Shown here: positions 13,491 to 24,719 of the stretch, in pieces
Numbering within the stretch: position 1 is the first letter of the stretch
Layout: each line of letters begins with the position of its first letter
Assembly: GCA_027943335.1 (NCBI GenBank)
Contig: BSBK01000874.1
Span: 180,686 to 244,685 of the forward strand
DNA length: 64,000 bases
DNA from: Chamaecyparis obtusa
Lineage: Eukaryota; Streptophyta; Pinopsida; Cupressales; Cupressaceae
Reading direction: 5' to 3'
Made by a program: the position numbers and the translations under genes
The notes under the pieces: generated by a model
Seen by the model: the letters and a program-made list of their open reading frames with translations, nothing else
The model's database searches: none
Told to the model about the DNA's origin: nothing

Positions 13491-14316
13491 GTAAGAGGCT
13501 CTATTCATTTAATTCTATTTTGAATTTTTTAGCATTGTCAACTAGTATGTTATAAAACACCAACCAAAGGATGTTATAAAACTAGTTTTTACTATTTTGC
13601 AAACTACAACTTTGAACTTCACAATGATGGAGATAAACAAGTAGAAATATTACTTTTAGTACACAATGAACAGAAATAAAAAGGACTGTTTGTGGAACAT
13701 TGGCTGTCACGTAACAGCAACTCTATTTTGTGGAACATTGGTTGTCACCCCCACCCCCACCCCAACCCCCACTCTTAGTGACCTAAAGTTTTTTATCAGA
13801 ACTCTCAGCAGTGCCAAGTAAACACTTTCCATCCTTACATTGCTCTTCTACCCACTCACTATATCTATCAGGACAAGATCAATAAATGTTATATTTATGG
13901 AATGGATCCTTTCTTAAATTGAAGCTTTCCTTTGGCATTGAAGGGGATGGGAAATATCATCCTCCCATATTCACTTGTCAAATCTTTTACTATTATTCTT
14001 TGTTCACCTTGTTCCACATGTATCATGTTTCAAACTAAGTTAAAACTCATGAGATTTTATGAGTCTTATGAGAACTATTCATAAATTTTATTTTTGATGA
14101 GGGACTGAAAAGGACAATACAAGGCCACCACCCTTTTACCACTTCAATTAACAGAAATAGCACAAAAATAGCTAGACAACAGCCTAGCAGCAGAAACATG
14201 TTTCCCTACTTTCTGCCATCCCCATCCCAGAAACTTGGTGGAACTGGAACATAGATTATAATCCTCTCCAAGGGAATTGAATAAATAAAATCTAGTACTT
14301 GTCAGGATAGTCAAGT
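13491..14316 (+). other. First part of the large intron, no gene
   Basis: Intronic DNA of the second CACTA gene by the exon model above. It holds a C-rich tract at 13748-13772 (repeated CCCCCAC). No open frame here resembles a known protein. The stretch around 14090-14170, read on the minus strand, loosely resembles the 3' end of a LINE but cannot be assigned. Confidence 0.5.
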
Positions 14317-15341
14317 ATGCCTAATTTAGAAGCTTTTCATAACATTGGGCTTAGCTGGTTATGTATTATTCATTGTCCTGAGCTTGGGAAGTTGCCCACT
14401 CTTGGCAGACTGAGCTGCTTAGAGAAAACTAAAATTCACTCTTGTTTGAACTTTAATCTATTTAATATATGCTGCCACCAACATTTATCAGGATTACCTT
14501 GAAATACTATGAAGAATCACAATGTGGCAGGAATTAAAGATATTACAAAGTTTGCATGGTTGATTATTAACTAGTGTCATGAGCTTGAGAAGTTGTCGTG
14601 GCTTTCCAGACTGCTTGGAGAAAATTGAGATTGAGCATTACTCTACCAACAACACTTATCAGTCCCACTCTGACATGATCTAGAGAACCACAGAGAGTAC
14701 TAGAAGTGGTGATCTTACAAATCTTAGAGAACTGATTATTAGTGATTGTCCTGAGATTGAGGAGTTGCCAAATCTTGCCTCATGAGCTGCTTGGAGAAAA
14801 TCAAATTAATAATTGTGGCAAGATATTGAACATGAAAATGCCAACACTTGTCGATCTGTCTGAACTAAGTTGCAAAGATTTGCTAGGAGTAGCAGGAACC
14901 TATGATCTTACAAAGCTTGCAAAGCTGTACATTAAAGAGTATCATGAGCTTGAGGAGTGGCCAAATCTTTCCAGACCGAGCTGCTCAGAGCAGATTGAGA
15001 TTGTTTCTAAGCTTGAAAAGTTGTACATTAAAGAGTGTCCTGAGCTTGAAGAGTTGCTAAATCTTTCCAGACTGAGCTGCTTGGAGCAGATTGAGATTGT
15101 TTCTTTTGAGAAGCTATAGAAATATTATGCTGCAATGACACTCATTAGACACACCTTGATATGTCATAGAGTATTAGAAAGAATGGCAGGAATCGGTGAT
15201 CTTACAAAGCCTACACAACTGAGTATTTACCAGTGTATTGAGCTTAAGGAGTTGCCAGGTCTTTCCAGACTGAGCTGCTTGGAGCAGAATGTGATTGACT
15301 CTTGTGAGAAGGTGGAGAATGTAGCAGGTATTGAATAGTTG
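14317..15341 (+). pseudogene. Leucine-rich-repeat fragment, NLR-like, captured in the CACTA element
   Basis: A run of degenerate leucine-rich repeats in the same orientation as the transposon genes. The phrase encoding ELxxLPxLSRLSCLExIxI recurs about six times (near 14378, 14583, 14752, 14946, 15036 and 15240), for example CPELEELLNLSRLSCLEQIEI. This pattern is typical of the C-terminal LRR part of plant intracellular immune receptors (NBS-LRR class); that is family knowledge. No nucleotide-binding or TIR region is present. Stops and frame changes break it, and each open piece is short (61-125 codons). It lies wholly inside the 13491-15556 intron of the CACTA gene, so it was probably acquired by the transposon (transduplication). 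An LRR gene of another class is possible. Confidence 0.75.
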
Positions 15342-17429
15342 CATACATTAACAAGTACGCAATGTATCTTTTGTAGCAAAGCAGCAATTCAGAATTGCAT
15401 TCCCAAGTTGACTCCTTACAACATCCAATCATAAAACTCATTTTGTAGTTCTATCTAATTTCGATAAACCTCCAGATTTTCTTAAATAATATTTTATTCC
15501 ATTTATAAATGAAAATATTTTACCCTCAACAAACTGTAACTTGTCTTTTATTTTAGAGTGTGCCATCAGAGTTCACATTTGTGATTGGAAGAGTAGCAAA
15601 TGAAGCGAGTCAATCTTACAATAGTATCAATGCAGTTATAGAAATTGGTACTCAGAAAACTGATGCCAGGTGATTAATATTAAGTTTCATTATCCTATGC
15701 TTTGTGGATGTGGTTGATAGCTCTGTTTGGTAAAGGATAGATAGCTTTACTTTGGTAAAGGAATTTAAACTAATTGCAATGACCCACAAAGTTAGACTCT
15801 GAATTATTTTTCTGAGAGGCGTAACTAGTAAATCAAGGCTCTTCAATCCTCCAAGTTTCTATTGAACTGCAAATCTATTAATCAAAACCTTTAAAGGTTG
15901 CAAATTGAAAATAAGAGTCTCACTTTACCTTAGAGTTTTCTGCCTAGATTTGGATCTCATGCAACTATACAGGATAGAACATCCCACATAGTTATACGAG
16001 GTTAAGTTTCTTATTGCCTAGTTTATAAGACCTTAAAGAGTTATTTGTCACTTATCTGATGTAATAATCCTGTAGCAATGATGACTGGTGATGGTCAGTC
16101 TGCAATACACTATTGTTGTTTCTGACATGGAAGAAAATACCACCATTGCATTTAATCTACCATTGCATGGATCTATCTACTAACAATTTAACCACATGCA
16201 GAGCAATTCTATCAAAGCTGCACAAAAATGCTTTGATGCCAACAAAGCTGCTGATATTGACAGCGATTGTGATGAATTAGTGGACATGAATGTAGATCAA
16301 CACAGTTATAGTTGTGGTAAAGTTGAGGTAATGTAATAGTTGTCAATTATCTATCATAATCTTCATGCTTGAAATGTTATTTTAAACAAATAATTATAGA
16401 TTTTGCATTTTTCCAGATGTAAGTTAATTTGTCACAATATTTATTAGCTATCTTCATTGCACAATTTACAATTGTACTTATTTCTTGCCAAGGTTTACAT
16501 ATCATACCCTCTTCCAGCATATGACTAGTACTTGTTTTCTCTTTAGTCTACTGTGCATACAGGGAAAGACGCTCTCAATAGACCTATCTATAAAGCTCCA
16601 CAATTTGAGAAGGATGTTGATAGTGAACATGTTGAACTGGATGAGGATCTATATGATATTCAAAGAAGACTTCATGTTAAAAGCAAGGTGAGTTTTATTT
16701 ATTGTTGTGTATTTCATGGTATTTGTTTTAACACATGCAAGTACTATTTGAGCAAGTAATGGTTGTTTTATTATGTTAATAAGTCAAATGTTTACCTATG
16801 TGATAATTATTATGTTAATAAGTCACATAAATACCTATGCACTTTTTGGTTTTGCAGAAAAATATTCATGAACTCCAAGAAGGAGATAAAGTCAGAGTGT
16901 TGGATCCATTTGATAGTGCTGTTGTTGGTGTTGGGCGGATCCATTCACTATCTATCATACATGGAGAAAACTTGAAAGGAACGAGTGATGCAAATGTAGA
17001 ACTTGTGAGGGTCACAAGTAACGTACCACTTGTTTATGAAGACAAACTAGATGGAACGATCCGTCTAAAAGAGAAAGAAGGATCCTTTGCACGGTGGCCA
17101 ATAATTTTTTTGGAGAAAATGAATTAGTTGATGTTTATCATGCACTAGATACCAGACATTCATGGTGTATGTAATGAGTTGGAAACTCTTAATAACTTTT
17201 ATATTTTTAGATATAATTATGTATACTCTCAACGTTGACATTTTATTACTTGATACATATTATATTTTAAAATTGCAGATTACCTTTCTTTCTCATGATG
17301 TTGAATATTGTTTGTATATGTTAATATATTTTTAATTTCTTTTATGGTTTACTTCAAGTTTAATATATGCTTTTTTTGCATTATTAAATTTATGTAATTT
17401 AATACATTATTTATATCACAACTAAATTT

Positions 17430-18000
17430 AATACCAATTAATGATCACCAAAATATAATAGTGATTAAATATACTCTTAGTAGATGGAAACATAAGAGTG
17501 ACAATGACTAAATATATTACCAATCGATATCAATTAATTGTTATCGTGATTAAATAAATGACTAATTATTAACAATGTTGACTAAATTAATGATTAAAAT
17601 GATCAAATATACTACCAATGGATGGAAATTAGTTGATACAAATGACTAAATATATTACCAATCGATATTAATTAAGTGTTAACGTGATTAAATAAATGAC
17701 TAATTATTAACAACATTGACTAAATTAATGATTAAAATGATCAAATATACTACCAATGGATGGAAATTAGTTGATACAAATGATTAAATATATTACCAAT
17801 TGACACAAATTAATGATTTTAATGATTAAATAAATGACTATCAAGATTAAATGAATGACCAATTAACAACAACAAATGACTAAATTAATGAGTAAAAATA
17901 CTACCAAATTGATCATTCAAAACAACCAACAAATGACTAAAATTTGTTTAGTCACAAATTTGGTGGTGTTACAAATGACTGGCAATAAACTATTACTGGT
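17430..18000 (+). repeat. Subterminal repeat region of the CACTA element with a 138-base tandem unit
   Basis: A 138-base unit starting GATGGAAA occurs at 17483, 17621 and (partly) 17759; the first two copies are full. Within and around it the phrase AATGACTAA or GACTAAAT recurs more than a dozen times, continuing to about 17950. CACTA elements carry such subterminal motifs as binding sites for their own proteins; here that role is inferred from position and repetition. Confidence 0.85.
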
Positions 18001-18062
18001 CATGTGATCAAAATTGGTCATCTATATGTGATTTTTAGTAGTTTTTTAAGTCTAATTTTGCT

Positions 18063-18077
18063 GTTTTTGTACTAGTG
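18063..18077 (-). repeat. Right terminal inverted repeat of the CACTA element
   Basis: On the minus strand the element begins CACTAGTACAAAAAC, matching the CACTA terminus that defines this superfamily. Directly outside (from 18078) the sequence becomes minus-strand gypsy coding sequence without any gap, which fixes the boundary to the base. Confidence 0.85.
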
Positions 18078-19150
18078 CATGGCTTTTAGATGAGTCAAAT
18101 ATGGGATGATGTAGCTCTTCCACCAGGAATTCAAATCTTGATTCATGTTGTTCCAACTGAAGGAGTGAAGCTAACGTGGCCATAGCATCTATAGCTTTGT
18201 TCTCTATCCTGGGGATCTGTTGAAATGTCACAAATGTAAAGTAACATCTCAATGATTCAACCATCTTCTTGTAAGGTACCAATTTATCATCCCTAGTTTG
18301 ATACTCTTCATTGACTTGGTTCATAATTAACTATGAATCCCCAAAGACATGTAGTTCTGTTATGTTCCATTCTATAGCCATCTTCAATCCATTGGTCAAA
18401 GCTTCATATTCGGCAATATTATTTGTACATGGAATAAAAGTTTGTAAGACTTTGGAATATTGTACCCATGTGGAGAAACAAATAATACTCCAGCACCTGA
18501 TCCATTTTGCATGTGGGAACCATCAAAGAACATTTTCCAAGTGCGAGTAGTCATATACAGGATGTGTTCATTTGGGAATTCCACTTGAACAGGCATACTA
18601 TCCTCAATTGGGAAATCAGCTAATTGGTCAGCAATAGCTTGCCCTTTTATGGCCTTCCTTTCAACGTACTCTATGTCAAATTTAGTTAAGACCATCATCC
18701 ATTTAGCAAGTCTACCCATGAGGGTAGCCTTACTAAGCAAGTACTTGAGAGGATCAATTTTTGCAATCAAATGGATAGTATGAGCAAGCATATAGTGTCG
18801 CAACTTTTGAGAAGCAAACACCACTGCAAGACAAGACTTCTCAATGTTATTATAATTGATCTCATAGGAGACTAGAGTATGGCTGATATAGTATATGGCC
18901 CTTTCTTTCCCAATATCATCTAATTGAGCCAACAATGCCCTCAAAGAAGACTCTATTGCTGAAATGTATAAAATTAATGGTTTCCCAAGAACACGCGGCA
19001 TCAAAATTGGAGGATTAGCCAAGTATTGTTTAATTTGATCTAGGCTCTTTTGGCATTCCTCATTCCATACACAAGACGTGCCCTTATGCAGTGTCTTATT
19101 AAAGGGTTGTGCTCTATCTGCCAGCTGTGAGATAAACCTCCTAATTGACT
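18078..19150 (-). pseudogene. Gypsy pol: RNase H and second (Tat-type) RNase H, truncated
   Basis: This minus-strand segment degrades RNA in the RNA-DNA hybrid during reverse transcription. The first RNase H is seen in 18600-19022 (ANPPILMPRVLGKPLILYIS, then ERAIYYISHTLVSYEINY, ending in RLAKWMMVLTKFDIEY). A linker leads to the second RNase H: WKMFFDGSHMQNGSGAGVLF, then CTNNIAEYEALTNGLKMA in another frame, then IPRIENKAIDAMATLASL. A single-base loss near 18430 changes the frame, and a TAG at 18331-18333 follows. The coding sequence ends at the CACTA boundary, so integrase is not joined to it. Confidence 0.88.
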
Positions 19151-20405
19151 AGAGTCATCCCTAAAGACTTCTCATCTGACTAATGTTTCTTGGAAGTGGC
19201 ATATCTACAATTGCTTGGACTTTTTCGGGATCAAACTCTATACCTTTTGCTGAGATTATAAATCCTAAAAGTTTTCCTGAGGTGACACCAAATGCACACT
19301 TCTTTGGATTCAATATGAGTTGAAACTGTTCCATGCGATCTAGAATTACTTCTAAATCGATAAGATGTGCATTTCTTTTTCTTGATTTAGCCAAGGTATC
19401 ATCCACATAATCTTCCATGTTCTTATGCATCATATCATGAAAAATTGTGGTCATAGCTCATTGGTATGTTGCTCCTGCATTCTTTAACCCAAATGGCATG
19501 ACGTTCCAGTAATAGGTTCCCCATGCACATGTGAACGCTATTTTCTCTTGGTCTTCGGGAGCTATTTTAATTTGATTATATCCTGAGAAACCATCCATTA
19601 GAGAGTATATTTCATAGCCCGCTGTCATGTCCACTATCATGTCAATGTTTGGAAGTGGAAAATCATCCTTTGGGCATGCTTTGTTTAAATCTCTAAAATT
19701 TGTGCATACATGAATGGACCCATCATGTTTGGAAACTGGTACTATGTTTGAGATCCATTCTACATAATCGATGGCTCTGATGAATCCAGCTCTCAAAATT
19801 TTTTCTAATTCCACTTTGACAAGGAGAGCTACATGTGGATGCATTTTTCTGAGTCTCTGTTTCACTGGTTTGACTCCTGGAGCTATGGATAAGTGGTGCA
19901 TTATAAGATTTGTGTCAAGCCCTGGCATGTCAGAATAGGTCCATGCAAAATTAATTTTCTTCTTTTGTAAGAATTGTATATATGCCTTGGTTTCTTCTTC
20001 TGATACAGACTGAGCAAGATGAATTATTTGAGGAGCTTCTTCTGTGTTCAAATTAACTGGTTTTGTTGGCTCAATCAATACTGATGATCTGTCCTGAAAA
20101 TAACTCAGCAAGTTATTAAGTACCCCATCCTTAGGCACCTCAAAGAGGTTTTCACCCTCGGATACATCATTTCTTTTTACTATTTTAGGTTCTGATACTG
20201 CCACAAAGTGGTTTTCGCCATCAGACCTATTTTTCTTTTTTTCTTTCTCTTTTATTTTTAGACTGAGGTACTTAATATCAGGCTCTGTCATACTTGTTGT
20301 TGGTTCACTGGTGGAAGAAGCCACGGGTTCAAGAGCATTCAGATAGTAGGCAATTTTGTAATCATTCTGAAAAGTGAGGAATATAGGCTCTTGATGGTGC
20401 TGAGA
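19151..20405 (-). pseudogene. Gypsy pol: reverse transcriptase
   Basis: The reverse transcriptase copies the element's RNA into DNA inside the particle. Conserved pieces in order on the minus strand are: FRDLNKACPKDDFPLPNID, YSLMDGFSGYNQIKIAPEDQ, the WNVMPFGLKNAGATYQ stretch, and the catalytic box YVDD (in MEDYVDDTLAKS), followed by LNPKKCAFGV. A TGA between 19455 and 19460 separates ATYQ from AM and is a likely CGA to TGA change. Three more stops sit at 19151-19163, just before the RNase H. Catalytic residues are present, but the frame is broken. Confidence 0.93.
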
Positions 20406-21620
20406 CTAGTCAATTAGGTCATAGTGAACAAGGGGTAGGTCAATGACTGGTTCAATGTTATTTATGTGAAAGGTGTTATCTCTGGTGACCATACAATTGG
20501 GATTCATCAAGTCTTCTCCTAAGATACCCAAATTAGGACTCATCCTACCGAATGAAGCTTTGTCCACTAAGGCAATTCGAGGAGTACAATCCTCTAATCC
20601 TACACTAAGCTCTCTGGCCGCATCGGGTTGAATACTATATGTATGGACAACATCCATGTCCAAATCAACCGTTGCATCTGAAAGTGAGTCCCATTCATAC
20701 TCATGGGAGTCCATGTCTGAATCATCATTTGGGCCTCATGATGTAGAAGCCTCAAGGTTGGGAAAGGTTTCCCCTTCTCTAATGCTAGCATTGTTACTAT
20801 CCATCGTAGCTAGGATAGCAACACGTTCCATTGTCAATCTAGCATTCATATAGTCACTATCTGTCACAGCTGGGATAGTGGGACCGTCAAGTATCAAATC
20901 TTTTGAATCTCCCCAAAGAAGATTTGTTGAAGGCACCCAATCATCAGACATGTCTTGTTGATTAGAAAGATCAGGTGTATAGTCTGAATCACTGTTACTG
21001 TCCATCGCAGCTAGGACAAGAACACCTTTCTTCTTCTTATTTTCAAAACCTAAACCAACTGTTGACTTATTCTTTCATCCAAAAAGGGCATGGTCAAGAG
21101 GGTCAGCTTTAGCATCCAACCTATGGCTAAGGGGACCATATCCTGGATAACCCATATTCTTAACCAGTGTATACCCTCTCCCATAAGCTTTAGGTGAAGG
21201 AGCAAAGTTCTTGTTGTGTTGGTATTTTTCCTCATGATAGATCCAGTCCCTTACGGCAACTTCCTCTTTCTCATCCTAAATAGGAACCGAAGACTCAAAA
21301 ATTTTTCCAAATAATGTCATTGCTGATGATGAAGGTTTCATATTTGGTGATGGTTTCCCATAAGACCTAGGAGAGATTGGCATTTTTGTAAAAGAATCAA
21401 TTTTATAATCTCCCATCCTAAGATCTATGGTCTTAAACTTCTGCTTGCATTGTTCAAGTGAAATACTAGGACTGTCAGCTTCCCTATTCAAAGGTACATG
21501 TGATCCAGTAGAAATGGTATTAACTGACAAAGCACTATCTCCAGGTATGCAAATTTCTACACCATTATAGGGAAACTTAACACACTGGTGATATGTTGAT
21601 GGGACTGTTTGCATTTCGTG
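20406..21620 (-). pseudogene. Gypsy linker between protease and reverse transcriptase, acidic
   Basis: A minus-strand region of about 400 codons in register with gag-pol, not matching a family I know. It is acidic and serine-rich (SNSDSDYTPDLSNQQ, then DSHEYEWDSLSDATVDLDMD). Long poorly conserved stretches in this place are usual for Tat-type elements. In-frame stops occur near 20406, 20736, 21074 and 21276. It has no catalytic motif that I can see. Confidence 0.6.
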
Positions 21621-21986
21621 AATCTATGGCCTACCTAGCAAAATGTTGTAGGCTAAAGGACCAACATCAACAATTTGAAATAAGATGTCCTTTTCTACTG
21701 GACCAATGCGGATAGGTAAAATGGCCAATCCCTTAGAACTTCTTTCTGCTTCATCATATTCTTTGATTGTGATCTTTTTCCTTGTGTTAATGACTTCTTT
21801 AGAATATCCTAGAGCCTTCAACAAACTCATGGTACAAATATTGAGCCCCATCAATACACACCTGACACGGGTTTTATGAATCATGACTTCGATGTGTAAG
21901 GCCAAGTTATGTGGGTGACTGATGGATTTGTCATCTTCTTCTGAGAAGGTGACGTAATGAGGGCTAGCCAAATGGTTGACCATATT
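21621..21986 (-). pseudogene. Gypsy aspartic protease, active site lost
   Basis: The position (between gag and RT) and the flanks VEVMIHKTRVRCVL ... LNICTMSLLKALG ... YNILLGRP identify a retropepsin, which would cut the polyprotein. The catalytic Asp-x-Gly box expected between VL and LNIC is missing: the sequence reads VLMGLNIC, as if a few codons were deleted. A TAG follows LLGRP at 21624. The enzyme from this copy would be inactive. Confidence 0.75.
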
Positions 21987-24719
21987 CTAAAATTGATCAA
22001 TATCTAAGTTGTTAGGGACACTGGCTGCTCGCAAAGCATCCTCAAGGACATGCTTGTGCTTAGGGGACAATTCTAAAAGTTCAAAAATAGATATCTGCAT
22101 TGGTGTACATTGTAATTGGTCAATAAGGCTATAATTGGAATCAGGACCAACAACAGATTTAGGAAGAACACCCTTGGACATGGGCTGCTTAGACTTGCTA
22201 GAGCTAGGACCTCTGATAATAATGGGAGCTTGAGCCTGACCCCTAGTGACAGCATTGAGAGATTGGGGCATCCTTCATGAGTGAGGACCTCTTAGCACCA
22301 CAACGGGTCCTTCATCATACCTTGGAGTTGAATCCACATCATATCCATAAGGATCTTTCCCTCTCATCATGTTGATATTATCATCAGCCGCTTCAAGCAT
22401 ATTAATAACATTTTCAGCATTGGTGTAGGCATAGTTGATAGCAGCATTGCCATGCTTGTTGTTAGAATTTTCTCCTTTCTCATATTTGGGCAAGGGTTCT
22501 TTAAAAGCCTTATGATCCACATTAGTAGTTAAACCATCAACTTGTAATCACCCACTTTCAATGAGGTCTTGGACAAGATGTTTAAGCCTAAAACAATTTT
22601 CTATATCATGTCCAATTCCATTGTGGAAGACACAAAAGGCTTTCTCATCCCACCAATGAGGTTTAGGATCGGGTATGCGGTGCTTGGCAAGATCCTGAGG
22701 TTGCACCAAATTATGAGCAATTAGTGTCTTGAAAATGTCTGCATAGGAGTCCCCAAGTTTGGTGAATTGTCTCTTTTCCTTCTTAGGTTTCCCTTGATAC
22801 TTGGGTTTGTTCTCTTGTTGTCCTGAGGACGCTTGCAGCTTCATGGCTTGTACCACATTGGAGAGATTAAGAACTCCTTCATTCTTAAGTTGTGATGAGT
22901 CAACAACTCCGTCATTGACCACCTATTTATTCTTATTCCAATAGGAGTTCTTTTTGTCCTTATAACCATTAATGTTGTTGTTTTGGCCATTGTTGTTATT
23001 AGTTGATTTAGCCAAAATTCCTTGTTCTTTTAGAACATCCTCTATGCGACATGCCACTTCTACCATGGTATCAAAAGAATTAAATGGTATCTTTCTTACC
23101 TCATATCTTAATTCTGGCACTAAGTTACTCACAATGATGTCTATTCTTTCCTCCTCAGGAATTGTCCTTGGATATTTTGAGCACAAACATCTCCACCTTT
23201 GTAGGAAAGTGACAAAAGGTTCTCCTTGAGTTTGTTTGAGTTTGCAAAAATCAAGCATTGTGACTGACCTTGATAGATTATAAGCAAAATGCTAAACAAA
23301 TCTTTGGATGAGTTCTTTAAATGACTTTACAGGAGGAGTAAGGTTGGTGAACCACTCCATGGCTTGACCTTTGAGACTCCTTGGAAATAATCTCATCAAG
23401 TAGGAGTCTTCATGATGAAAAGAAAAGCTCATTATGTAGAACTATCGAACATGGTCATGAGGGTCACCAATGCCATCATATTTATCATAGGTTGGAAACT
23501 CAACTTTCTTAGGGAACTCAACCAACACCACACTCTTGTCAATCGGGTTGGGACATATGGAGTCCAAATTAAATGTGCTCTTAGGAGCCCTCATCCTTTC
23601 TATGTCCTTCTGCATTTGCATGATCACCTCATTGGTTGAAGGATTCTGTTTCTTAATCTTTTGGTGGACGTCAAAATCATATGGAACTTTAGCACCTTTG
23701 TTGATAAGGCTTTCTAGGAATTAATCCTTGTTTTGTTCCACATATCGTTCCACATATGCTTGAAAGGATGGTTCTTGTTGCATAGTCATAAAATCCATAT
23801 GGTCAAATTTGGCATAACTTCCTCCATGTTGTGAGCCATGATGTGCTCATTGGGAGGGTTGCTTTGAATGTCTATGAGGTGATCGTCTCCTATGATGATC
23901 ATATCTTGAAACCCTTCTTCCTCTAGGACTTGGGGATCGTGAGGGTGTCCTTGATCTTCTTCTAGGACTTGGCGAAGGGGTAGATAGGGGTGAGTTGGTC
24001 CCACTATTGGTTCCCCTCCCATTGAATCAGCTTTGGAGTTGTTGTGCGTAGAGTCTATCTTCTTCTTCTTGGGTGACTCTCTTCTTTATATCTAATAACG
24101 CACGTTTCTCTTCTTCTAGTTGTCTAAATTTTTTCTTTTTAGCAGCTTGTTCATCCAAATAGGCTTGCTTCTCCCTCTCAATGCTTCTCAATCTTGTATT
24201 TGCATATCGAGAGGTGTCTTTAAGTGGGGAGGATGGTCTCGAATGCCTTATTGCATTGGCTGCATTTATGTGGTGATCACTAGATTCATTGTTCTAGTCC
24301 TTGTGTTGTGACCCTGAATCTGAGTAAGCTTGCTTATGATGTCTCTTGGCTCATTGGTGAGCATCAAAATACCTCACATTGTTGGGAGGTGACCCGGGTG
24401 GACTAGCATGAGAAGAACCACCGTACTCTCTTCTATGTCACTGGAAAATATCCTCAAGAGTTTGATTCATGGCTTCCCTTTGTTGTCGGGTGAAAGTGTA
24501 ACTCATGTCCATACTTGATGAAAGTGGTACAAAAGAGGTGCTCACTTCACTAGGATTAGCTTTTGGATTAAAACAAACCTTAGATTCACTCTTAGGTGAT
24601 TGATCAAAAAGGGGTCCTTTTCCCTTATGCTGTCGACGAGTCTTGACAGGTGGTAATTGGCTAAAGGCAACAGGAGGTCGCTTCCCTTGATTGACTTGGT
24701 ACCTTGTCGTAACTGACAT
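21987..24719 (-). pseudogene. Gypsy gag polyprotein
   Basis: Minus-strand gag, starting at MSVTTRYQVNQGKRPP (24719). It has an Arg/Ser-rich region (about 23950-24060, PSPSPRRRSRTPSRSPSP), then the capsid-like Retrotrans_gag region with LRLFPRSLKGQAMEWFTNL (about 23350-23400), and TMLDFCKLKQTQGEPFVTFL leading to 22923. A cysteine/histidine segment (FCVFHNGIGHDIENCFRLK, about 22580-22640) is a zinc-knuckle-like feature of this lineage. At least ten in-frame stops (for example 24438 TGA, 23442 TAG, 22923 TAG, 22548 TGA, 22275 TGA) interrupt it, with no frameshift noticed. Gag would form the intracellular particle. Confidence 0.9.

Larger units (their letters stand above)
11708..17127 (+). pseudogene. 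Second CACTA gene (Transposase_24 / TNP1-like), seven exons, two nonsense codons
   Basis: A multi-exon gene whose splice phases all agree. The exons are 11708-11847, 11960-13052, 13146-13490, 15557-15669, 16204-16327, 16547-16687 and 16858-17127 (stop TAG); every intron is GT...AG. Exon 2 encodes the Transposase_24 (Ptta/En-Spm) region at about 12600-13045: VSRDGEPIGKN, then TFVRTH-like basic stretches, then LSPRQWEALKESMSSEEYL and GYTFGRGG. In the family this kind of protein accompanies TNP2 and binds subterminal repeats. Exon 3 has a heptad-like GLTEKVSQLAASAARMDGL, repeated as GLAETVSQLATS, perhaps a coiled coil. The last exon ends in a compact domain (FARWPIIFLEKMN). TAG codons at 12396 and 12579 interrupt exon 2 and look like CAG to TAG changes. 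The start is the first ATG after the acceptor at 11704; an upstream exon cannot be excluded. A large intron (13491-15556) contains an LRR fragment. Confidence 0.85.
4728..18077 (+). mobile_element. CACTA (En/Spm) DNA transposon
   Basis: The element is defined by two genes typical of plant CACTA transposons in the same orientation: a TNP2-like transposase (5645-8996) and a Transposase_24-type gene (11708-17127). The right end is convincing: read on the minus strand it starts CACTAGTACAAAAAC, and inside it lies a tandem subterminal repeat, the usual binding region for CACTA proteins. The left end is tentative. The only similar sequence upstream of the transposase is CACTAGTATCAAAG at 4728, and its 3 flanking bases (TGT) do not match those beyond the right end (CAT). 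Both genes contain nonsense codons, so this copy is probably not autonomous now. It also carries a degraded LRR gene fragment. The right end abuts gypsy pol sequence, so the element probably inserted into that retrotransposon. Confidence 0.85.

Noticed and set aside
14090..14170. Possible LINE 3' end on the minus strand in the CACTA intron
   Set aside because: Only a loose resemblance in the tail region, with no reverse transcriptase or poly(A) run. It cannot be supported.
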